A DNA stretch of 64,000 bases. Origin: JAEUKH01 sp964447205. Lineage in GTDB: Bacteria; Myxococcota_A; Polyangia; Polyangiales; Ga0077539. Positions within the stretch are counted from its first letter, which is position 1. Every line of letters starts with the position of its first letter. A program made the translations under genes and the position numbers. The DNA is taken from the NCBI GenBank assembly GCA_964447205.1, contig CAYUSB010000034.1, forward strand, positions 1 to 64,000. The letters are read 5' to 3'. The notes beneath the pieces were generated by a model. That model had not been told where the DNA came from. It searched no databases and saw nothing but the letters and a program-made list of their open reading frames with translations. Below, piece after piece: positions 57,713 to 64,000 of the stretch.

Positions 57713-60352
57713 ATGGCTCGTGCTCGCTTGCTTGTCGGCGGTCTACTGACCGCGTTGGCCGCCCTGGCTCTGGGGTGCGGAGACCCCCCGGCCCCTGCCA
57801 TGGACGCGGGCCTCGACGCCGCCTCCCGCGATGTCCCAAACGCCTCCGACATCCCCAGCGATGTCCCGGTCGAAGGTGGTGCCCCTGGCGCCCGGTGCCA
57901 GCGTCGTGCGGGAAGAAGCCCCGAGCACACCTTTCCTCGATTTGAGGGGCCGCGGTCCCCTGTGGAGGTGTACCGCGACGCCCTCGGGATCCCGCACCTG
58001 TACGCGGCCTCTGACGCCGACCTGTTCTTCGCCTCGGGGTATCTCCAGGCCGTCGACCGGCTCTTTCAGATGGAGCTGATGCGCCGCGGGGCCGCGGGCA
58101 CCCTGGCCGAGGTCATCGGACCCGAGAAGCTCCGCCAGGATCAGCTCGTACGGATGGTCGACCTTCCCCGCTGGAGCCGCGAGAGCGCCGACCGGGTGGC
58201 CCGCGAGAGCCCCGAGCTCTACGGCCTCCTCGTGGCCTGGGTGGCCGGGGTCAACCGCCGGGTCGAGGAGGTCCGGGCCGGGACCGTCCCCCTCCCGCCC
58301 GGGTTTCGCCGCACCGAGTTTGATTTCCTGCCCGCCCGGTGGGCCCCCGACGACCCCATCGCCGTCAGCCGCCTCGTTCTGTTTCAGAACGCCAACCAGA
58401 TCGAGTACGACATCCTCGCGAGCATCGTGCGACGGTACGTTCCGGCCGGGGCGTCCCTGCCCATCTTCCAGTCGCTCAACGACAGCTTCATCGTCCCGCC
58501 GGAGTTCCGCCCCCAAGCTGGGGTGATGTCCCAGGTCTGGCCCGAAGACGCCCCGTGGCCCTTCCCTGACGACGCCGAGGTGCGGCTGCGCGACTTCTCG
58601 GCCGCGATGGCTCCGTTTCGGTCGGGAGGCAGCAACAACTGGGCGGTGGCGGCCCGACACTCGGCCAACGGTCGCCCCCTCCTGGCGGGCGATCCCCATC
58701 AGCCCCTGCAATCTCCGTCGGTCTTCTGGGCCCAACACATGAACAGCGCCGACCAGGGCGGCAGCTTCGACGTGGTGGGCTTCTCCTTCGTGGGGACCCC
58801 CCTCGTGCAGCTCGGTCACAACCGCAACGTGGCCTGGACGGCCACCACGGCCTACCCCGACATGATGGACCTCTTCGACGTCGAGGTAGAGTCGGGTTCG
58901 GCCCGCATCGGGGACAGCCACCAGCCCGTACAACGCTGCGTCGAGCGCATCGCCGTGCGGGGACGCGAACCGACCGAGTACGTGGTGGAGGAGGTCCCGG
59001 GCCGCGGGGTTCTCCTGCCCGCCGACTTCACCCCCGTGCCCCTGGCCGGGCCGGGCAATCGCCTGCTCCTGGCCTGGACCGGCTTCGCGGCCACCCACGA
59101 GGCCGCGGCCTTCACCGTCCTCAATCGCGCCCGCACCGTCGAGGAATTTGACCGCGGGGTCGACCTCATGGAGCTCGGGGCCTTCAACTTCATCGCCGCC
59201 GACCGCCGCGACATCACCTACCGCTCCCACGTGACCCTGCCCGACCGGGGAGACCCCCGCACGATGCTCCCCGCCCATCGGGTGATCGACGGCAACAACC
59301 CCCGCGGATGGTGGACCGGACAGACCCTCGCCACGGCTCGTTTCCCCGCGGCCCGCAATCCCATCCAGGGTTTTCTCTCCTCGGCCAACAACGACCCCTT
59401 CGGCTTCACGGGCAACGGTCAGGTCGAGGACGACCCGTGGTACTTCGGGGTGTGGTTCGACCCGGGGACCCGGGCCCAACGCATCGAGTCGGAGCTTGCC
59501 CGGCTGGTGGCCGCAGGTCGGGTCGAGCCCGCGGCGATGCAAGCCCTCCAGCTCGACACCTACAACACCCTGGCCGACGAGCTGTTGCCCACCCTGGAGG
59601 CGGCCGTCAATCGCTTGCCCACCGACCCGACCCTGGCCGAATTTCGTGCCGAACCCGACCTCGTCGCCCTCGCCGACGCCCTGCGGACCTGGGACCGTAA
59701 GATGGACCGGGCCTCCTCCGGGGCCGTGGTCTTCGAGGCCTGGCAGAACTTCTTCGCCCGACGGGCCCTGGCCGACGACCTCACCCTGGTCTTCGACGCC
59801 ATCCTGGGAGCCCAGCCCGTCTACATGATGAAGATCCTCAGCCTCACGGTGCGCGGGCGCTATCCCGGGGCCGACCGATTCCTCCAGGGGGGCGTCCACC
59901 CCATCGCCCTGCGGGCCCTGGTCGACACCCGCGACTGGCTCACCCAACGCTTCGGCGGGGTCGAGCCCTCCCGCTACCGCTGGGATCGGTTCCACCGGAC
60001 ACGGATCCAGCCGAGCTTCAGCGCGGCCGGGCCCTTCGGCACCGAGCCCTTCCCCACCGACGGCAGCGTGGGCACCGTCAACGTGTCGCAGGCCCCCTTC
60101 TTCGACGGCGCCGCGGCCCGCGAGCACCACGAGTCTCGCTCGGGAGCCGTCTACCGCATGGTCACCAGCTTCGACGAGGACGGAACCCCGTCCACCGTCG
60201 TCAATTTTCCGCGAGGAAACTCGGGCGATCCGACCTCCCCCTGGTGGAGCAACACCCAGGCCGACTGGCAGGCCGGGGTGTACCGGGCCGTGGTGTTTCG
60301 CCGCGAGGCCGTCGTGCAGGCCGCCCAGGAGACCCTCACCGTACGCCCGTAA
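57713..60352 (+). CDS. Penicillin-acylase-family lipoprotein (Ntn hydrolase)
   Basis: 879 aa. A lipoprotein signal ends LAALALGC (Cys22), with an Asp/Pro-rich linker to about residue 65. The alpha-subunit part (DALGIPHLYAASDADLFFASGY) is followed by the autoprocessing and nucleophile Ser307 in GGSNNWAV, then the beta-subunit core with DPHQPLQSP, NRNVAWTATTAYPDM and SSANNDPFGF. The family cleaves itself before the Ser and hydrolyses amides such as penicillin side chains, cyclic lipopeptides or acyl-homoserine lactones; which one is not predictable. Lipidation suggests periplasmic or outer-membrane anchoring. GGAGG precedes the ATG. Confidence 0.9.
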   Translation: MARARLLVGGLLTALAALALGCGDPPAPAMDAGLDAASRDVPNASDIPSDVPVEGGAPGARCQRRAGRSPEHTFPRFEGPRSPVEVYRDALGIPHLYAASDADLFFASGYLQAVDRLFQMELMRRGAAGTLAEVIGPEKLRQDQLVRMVDLPRWSRESADRVARESPELYGLLVAWVAGVNRRVEEVRAGTVPLPPGFRRTEFDFLPARWAPDDPIAVSRLVLFQNANQIEYDILASIVRRYVPAGASLPIFQSLNDSFIVPPEFRPQAGVMSQVWPEDAPWPFPDDAEVRLRDFSAAMAPFRSGGSNNWAVAARHSANGRPLLAGDPHQPLQSPSVFWAQHMNSADQGGSFDVVGFSFVGTPLVQLGHNRNVAWTATTAYPDMMDLFDVEVESGSARIGDSHQPVQRCVERIAVRGREPTEYVVEEVPGRGVLLPADFTPVPLAGPGNRLLLAWTGFAATHEAAAFTVLNRARTVEEFDRGVDLMELGAFNFIAADRRDITYRSHVTLPDRGDPRTMLPAHRVIDGNNPRGWWTGQTLATARFPAARNPIQGFLSSANNDPFGFTGNGQVEDDPWYFGVWFDPGTRAQRIESELARLVAAGRVEPAAMQALQLDTYNTLADELLPTLEAAVNRLPTDPTLAEFRAEPDLVALADALRTWDRKMDRASSGAVVFEAWQNFFARRALADDLTLVFDAILGAQPVYMMKILSLTVRGRYPGADRFLQGGVHPIALRALVDTRDWLTQRFGGVEPSRYRWDRFHRTRIQPSFSAAGPFGTEPFPTDGSVGTVNVSQAPFFDGAAAREHHESRSGAVYRMVTSFDEDGTPSTVVNFPRGNSGDPTSPWWSNTQADWQAGVYRAVVFRREAVVQAAQETLTVRP

Positions 60353-60424
60353 GACAGACCTCGCGGGGCCCACCGTCCGTGGTATGCCTCGCGCTTGTTC
60401 GCTCCGTCTTCCCTGAACGCCCCG

Positions 60425-61162
60425 ATGGACCCCGCCCTCCGCGCCCTCGCAGCCCGCCTGCCGCACAGCTTCGTGCGCCCGGAGCTCCTGGAGACCGCCC
60501 TCTACCACCGCTCGGCCGCCTTCGAGGCCGGAGCCGCCCGCCGCGGCAAGGCCCCCGCCGACAACGAGCGCATGGAGTTTCTCGGCGACGCCGTGCTCGC
60601 CTTCGTCGCGAGCGAGGTGCTCTTCACGCGGTTCCCCGAGGCCTCCGAGGGCGAGCTCACGCGCCTGCGAGCCGCCCTGGTCAACGAGCAGAGCCTCGCT
60701 GCCATCGCCGCCGGCCTCGACCTCGGGTCCGCCCTGCGCCTTGGCCGCGGAGAGGACCGCTCCGGAGGACGGGCCAAACCCTCCCTCCTGGCCGACGCCC
60801 TGGAGGCCGTCTTCGCGGCGGTGTTCCTCGACGCGGGGATGGACACCGCCCGCGCCGTCATCGCAGGGCTCATCGCCCCGAGCGTCGACGTCCTCGTGCG
60901 CAGCCGCTCCGTGGGCCACGACCCCAAGACCCTCTTCCAGGAGCGGTTTCAGGCGCGGTTTCACCGCACCCCGACGTACTCCCTCCTGGGCCATCGGGGC
61001 CCCGATCACCAACGGGTCTGGGAGGTCGAGATGTGCGCCGGAGAGCACCTGCGCACCCGCGGCGAGGGCCGCTCGAAGAAGGCCGCCGAGCAGGCCGCCG
61101 CCGCCGAGGGCCTCGTGCTCCTCGACGCCGGCTGGGAGCCTCCCAACGCGCAGGAAGGTTGA
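60425..61162 (+). CDS. rnc: Ribonuclease III
   Basis: A 245-aa double-strand-specific endoribonuclease. The catalytic signature ERMEFLGDAVL (residues 48-58) is followed by LTRLRAALVNEQSLA and DALEAVFAAVFLD with the metal-binding Asp and Glu. The C-terminal dsRNA-binding domain is about residues 165-240 (GRSKKAAEQAAAAEGL). It processes rRNA precursors and structured mRNAs. The start giving MDPALRALA was chosen over an upstream TTG. It is followed by dut after 36 bases, and both probably share a transcript. Confidence 0.95.
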   Translation: MDPALRALAARLPHSFVRPELLETALYHRSAAFEAGAARRGKAPADNERMEFLGDAVLAFVASEVLFTRFPEASEGELTRLRAALVNEQSLAAIAAGLDLGSALRLGRGEDRSGGRAKPSLLADALEAVFAAVFLDAGMDTARAVIAGLIAPSVDVLVRSRSVGHDPKTLFQERFQARFHRTPTYSLLGHRGPDHQRVWEVEMCAGEHLRTRGEGRSKKAAEQAAAAEGLVLLDAGWEPPNAQEG

Positions 61163-61198
61163 CCGACCGCCCCCCGCCGGGGCACCCCTTCCCAGGCT

Positions 61199-61654
61199 GT
61201 GACCCTCTTCTCCCTCCGCGTCGTCGTGCTCCCCCACGGGGAAGGCCTCGCCCTGCCGCGTTACGGCAGCCCCGGGGCCGCGGGGCTCGACCTCCGCGCC
61301 GCCCTCCCCGCCGAGGCGCCCGTCACCCTCAACCCAGGCGCCCGAGCCGCGATCCCGACCGGCCTGATCGTCGCCCTGCCGACGGGCTGCGAGGGCCAGG
61401 TAAGGGCCCGCTCGGGCTGGGCCCTGCGCGAGGGCCTCGCGGTCCTCAACGCCCCCGGGACCGTCGACGAAGACTACCGCGGCGAGCTCCTCGTCCTGCT
61501 GATCAACCTCGGAGAGGCCCCCCTCGTCATCCGCCGGGGCGACCGCGTGGCTCAACTTGTCGTGGCCCCGATCGTACGCGTCACCGTCGATCCGGTGGCC
61601 GCCCTCGACGACACCGACCGGGCGGCGGGAGGCTTTGGCTCGACGGGGCGTTGA
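61199..61654 (+). CDS. dut: dUTP diphosphatase
   Basis: A 151-aa trimeric enzyme converting dUTP to dUMP, keeping uracil out of DNA. All five motifs are present: SPGAAGLDLRA (I), RSG (II), GTVDEDYRGE (III, with the catalytic Asp), RGDRVAQLV (IV), and the flexible C-terminal RAAGGFGSTGR (V). The GTG start sits 36 bases after rnc. Length is normal. Confidence 0.96.
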   Translation: MTLFSLRVVVLPHGEGLALPRYGSPGAAGLDLRAALPAEAPVTLNPGARAAIPTGLIVALPTGCEGQVRARSGWALREGLAVLNAPGTVDEDYRGELLVLLINLGEAPLVIRRGDRVAQLVVAPIVRVTVDPVAALDDTDRAAGGFGSTGR

Positions 61655-61688
61655 TGCCCGGCCCCCCGGGCGTGGTAGCCTCTGTGTC

Positions 61689-63785
61689 GTGGCGTCCCCC
61701 GCGCTCAACACCTGCCCCTACTGCAACGCCCGACTTCCGGCCGAGGCCCTCCGGTGCCCGGTCTGCAAGGCCGGGGTGGTGCGCCCTGGAGGGCCCGCCG
61801 GGGGAGGGCCCCCCGCCGGGGTGCGACCCCCTTCCGGACGACCGCCCGCTCCCGCGGCGACGGGGCGCCCGGCCCCCCCTCCGCCCCCCGCTCCACCGCC
61901 CCCCGGAGCTCCGCGCGGATCGATGCCCCCTGCCGGGGTTCGCGGCGGCCCTCCTGCAATGGCCCAGCCCACCCGCGACCTCGGCCCGTCCCTGCGCCCC
62001 GCCGACCCCGGCCCGCATCGCTCCGGTCGCCTGGCCCTGGGCAGCCCCCCCGCCCGCCCGGGCCCCGTCGGCCCGCCCGCCCTGCCTCCGCGGGCCCAGG
62101 GCCCCGTCCGCGGTCCGATGCCCCCCGCCCCGGGGCTCTCCGCATCCCGTCCCGGGCCCCCCGTTCCGTCCCGGCCTGCCTCCGGGCCCGCCCCGGCCCT
62201 GAAGATCATCGACGACGACGAGGGGGTCACCGAGAGCAACGTCACCAATCCGCGGCGATCGCTCTTTCTGGGCGAGCGCCTCAAGGAGCGGTACGTCCTG
62301 GTCGAGGCCCTGGGGGAGAGCCTCGTGGGGCCGACCTACCGGGCCAAGGACGAGCAGACGGGCCACGAGGCCCTGGTGAAGTTCGTGGCCCCGCAGCTCC
62401 TCGTGCACGACGGGGAGCGCCGCGATTTCGCGCAGAAGGTCGAGATGTTTACGGGCCGCACCCTGGCCGGGTGCGTGATGCCCGTCGACGTGATCCTCGG
62501 GCCAGGGGCCGTGGCCCTGGTCTGCCCCCGGGTGGAGGGGGTGTCGCTGCGGGCGGCCCTCGACGCGCGCCGGGCCGTGGCCGCGCCCCTCACCGTCGAG
62601 GAGTCCCTCTGCGTCCTGGTGTCCCTGGTGGCCTGCCTCCAGGCCATGCACACGGCCTCCCCCCACGGGATGCTCCGCCCCGAAAACATCCTCCTCACGT
62701 CGCGCGGGGCCCTCCTCACGGACGGGATCCTGGCCGTGAGCCTCGCCCCCGACCGCCTCTTCGCCCGGGTCCGGGAGGTCCGCCCGGGGGCCCTGTCGTA
62801 CGCGGCCCCCGAGCTCGCCCAGGGTCGGCGGCCCACGGCCAGCGCCGACCTCTACGCCCTCGGGGCCATCGCCGTAGAGCTCCTGGGAGGGGCCCCCCCC
62901 GATCAGGGGCCGCGGATGCAGTCCATCCCCCTCGAGGTGCGGCGGGCCGTGTCGACCCTCCTCGACCGCGAGCCGGGGCGCAGGCCGGGCGGCGTGCGGA
63001 TGCTCCTCGACTCCCTGGTGACCGCAGCGGGGCTGCCCCGCAGGCCGCCGGAGGCGCCCCTGCCGGTGCCTCAGAGCGTGGCGGTGCCCTGGCGTGGGGC
63101 CCCATCCCCCGCGGCCCCGGACGCCCCCTCTGCGGCGGACGAGGGGCCCGAGGACGCGGGCGTGTCGACGCTGTCCGCGGCCCGTCCGGAGGCGGTGCGT
63201 CAGGCGGCCGAGCGCCTCGCGGCGGAGGACGCGCCGACCCGCGGACGGGCCGTGTCGCCCTACGCCTCTGAGGACGAGGAGGCGGAGGTGCGTACGGTCC
63301 CTGGGACGCTCCCGGCGGTGAGCCCGGAGGCGGTGCTGTCGTCCTCGGTCCAGCCCGGACGGCTGAGCGCCGCCACGGCCTCCCTGCCCCTCCTGAGCCG
63401 ACAGGAGCCCCTGCACTCCGGGCCCCCCTCGGCCATGGTGGTGAAGTCCGGGCCTCCCCCTTCGATGGGCGTTCGTTCGGGGCCTCCTACAAACCCCTCC
63501 CCGGCCCCCCCCGGGTCGACGGCTTCGGGCCCCCAAGGGCTGCGGTACGCCCGCACCACGGCCCCCACCGTCCGCACGCCCCCGGTGGGAATCCCCGCGC
63601 ACGGGGCGGGGCCCCCGGCTCCGATCGCCCCGCGCCCGGGGCCTCCCCTGGCCTCTCACGACCCCCGCGACGACGAGGACGGGATCGACCCCAAGCTCTT
63701 GCGGGCGGCGAAGATGCTCGACGCCGAGCGCCGACGGAGCGAGCGGCCCATGACCCTGACGGACGTGGAGCTGTACGAGGACTGA
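61689..63785 (+). CDS. Zinc-ribbon pseudokinase
   Basis: 698 aa. Residues 9-26 hold a double Cys-x2-Cys zinc ribbon (Cys9, 12, 23, 26). A Pro/Gly-rich linker runs to about residue 175. A protein-kinase fold (about 200-450) has the Gly loop region ERYVLVEAL and the Lys in ALVKFV, but the catalytic loop reads HGMLRPEN (HRD Asp and Lys lost) near residue 326 and the DFG position reads LLTDGILA. It should bind partners or ATP without phosphotransfer. The remaining 240 residues are disordered and Pro/Ser-rich, with charged clusters. It lies after dut on the same strand. Start: GTG preceding the zinc ribbon. Confidence 0.75.
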   Translation: MASPALNTCPYCNARLPAEALRCPVCKAGVVRPGGPAGGGPPAGVRPPSGRPPAPAATGRPAPPPPPAPPPPGAPRGSMPPAGVRGGPPAMAQPTRDLGPSLRPADPGPHRSGRLALGSPPARPGPVGPPALPPRAQGPVRGPMPPAPGLSASRPGPPVPSRPASGPAPALKIIDDDEGVTESNVTNPRRSLFLGERLKERYVLVEALGESLVGPTYRAKDEQTGHEALVKFVAPQLLVHDGERRDFAQKVEMFTGRTLAGCVMPVDVILGPGAVALVCPRVEGVSLRAALDARRAVAAPLTVEESLCVLVSLVACLQAMHTASPHGMLRPENILLTSRGALLTDGILAVSLAPDRLFARVREVRPGALSYAAPELAQGRRPTASADLYALGAIAVELLGGAPPDQGPRMQSIPLEVRRAVSTLLDREPGRRPGGVRMLLDSLVTAAGLPRRPPEAPLPVPQSVAVPWRGAPSPAAPDAPSAADEGPEDAGVSTLSAARPEAVRQAAERLAAEDAPTRGRAVSPYASEDEEAEVRTVPGTLPAVSPEAVLSSSVQPGRLSAATASLPLLSRQEPLHSGPPSAMVVKSGPPPSMGVRSGPPTNPSPAPPGSTASGPQGLRYARTTAPTVRTPPVGIPAHGAGPPAPIAPRPGPPLASHDPRDDEDGIDPKLLRAAKMLDAERRRSERPMTLTDVELYED

Positions 63786-63833
63786 AGGGGGCGGGGAGCG
63801 CGGGCGGAGAGCCCCGACGGGGCCCGGGGGAGG

Positions 63834-64000
63834 CTACAGGTGGCTCTCGAAGAGGGCTACGAGGCGGGGCTTGGGGGCGAGGCCGCTCAAGCGGGCCACC
63901 TCCTTGCCGCCCTTGAAGAGGATGACGGTCGGAACCCCCCGGATGTTGAAGCGCGAGGGCGCCTCGGGGGAGTTGTCGATGTCGAGCTTGACCACCTTGA
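63834..64000 (-). CDS. Thioredoxin-like protein, C-terminal part (5' end outside window)
   Basis: The last ~55 codons of a thioredoxin fold: VVKLDIDNSPEAPSRFNI, then RGVPTVILFKGGKEV with the conserved cis-Pro that faces the active-site disulfide, and the final helix. The CGPC active site would lie outside the window. The gene runs leftward toward the pseudokinase and ends 48 bases from it. A thioredoxin-like reductant is likely; the subtype is not determinable. Confidence 0.85.
   Translation of the reverse strand, partial: KVVKLDIDNSPEAPSRFNIRGVPTVILFKGGKEVARLSGLAPKPRLVALFESHL

Overview
The window is about 70% GC or more, packed with genes, and rich in lipoproteins whose mature N-termini are Asp/Pro/Gly-rich. 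It also holds Ser/Thr protein kinases, MYXO-CTERM-like C-termini, Sel1 and TPR proteins and a very Cys-rich repeat lipoprotein. This mix points to a Myxococcota chromosome (Polyangia/Sandaracinaceae-like). That is inferred from gene content; no rRNA or other taxonomic marker lies in the window.

Layout. 1-4,400: end of a Gly-rich surface protein, small hypotheticals, a HAD hydrolase, a decayed exo/endonuclease lipoprotein, an aldo/keto reductase and a 61-aa membrane protein with a perfect Shine-Dalgarno. 4,385-8,078: a divergent pair, a thiamine-diphosphate enzyme and an acyl-CoA dehydrogenase. 8,079-17,628: a mostly leftward block with a TPR protein, HAD phosphatase, ferredoxin, uridine kinase and the Tol envelope genes (tolQ, tolR, a TonB/TolA-like protein, tolB), interrupted by a rightward ECF sigma factor with an AT-rich upstream region. 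17,740-24,658: a lipoprotein, a rhomboid-like protein without its catalytic motif, a kinase-ATPase-TPR regulator and a membrane protein with a degenerate sigma54-activator-type ATPase domain.

24,708-30,098 is the most striking part: a compact acyl-chain biosynthesis locus. Leftward and overlapping by 4 bases each are an active ketosynthase, a ketosynthase homologue without the catalytic Cys (chain-length-factor-like) and an alpha-oxoamine synthase. Rightward are an acyl carrier protein, a diiron acyl-ACP desaturase and a second carrier protein. Together they suggest that an ACP-bound, probably unsaturated chain is built and then condensed with an amino acid to an aminoketone. I do not recognise this combination as a known pathway. 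A tRNA-Leu(UAA) follows.

30,262-42,540: a giant lipoprotein with an internal MYXO-CTERM-like segment, more lipoproteins, a PfkB sugar kinase, a PDZ lipoprotein, a Ser/Thr kinase, and purB-purC-purS. 42,628-46,752 is a genomic scar: a TPR lipoprotein, a 145-nt element with nested inverted repeats that looks like a structured RNA, an intact IS1182-type insertion sequence ending in CTAG, IS66-type fragments, and stubs of a molybdopterin oxidoreductase and an NAD(P)-binding epimerase.

46,753-64,000: the Cys-rich 15-repeat lipoprotein, a two-gene biotin-dependent acyl-CoA carboxylase, a coiled-coil/beta-propeller membrane protein, a Sel1 outer-membrane-type protein, a penicillin-acylase-family lipoprotein, rnc, dut, a zinc-ribbon pseudokinase, and the end of a thioredoxin gene cut by the window edge.
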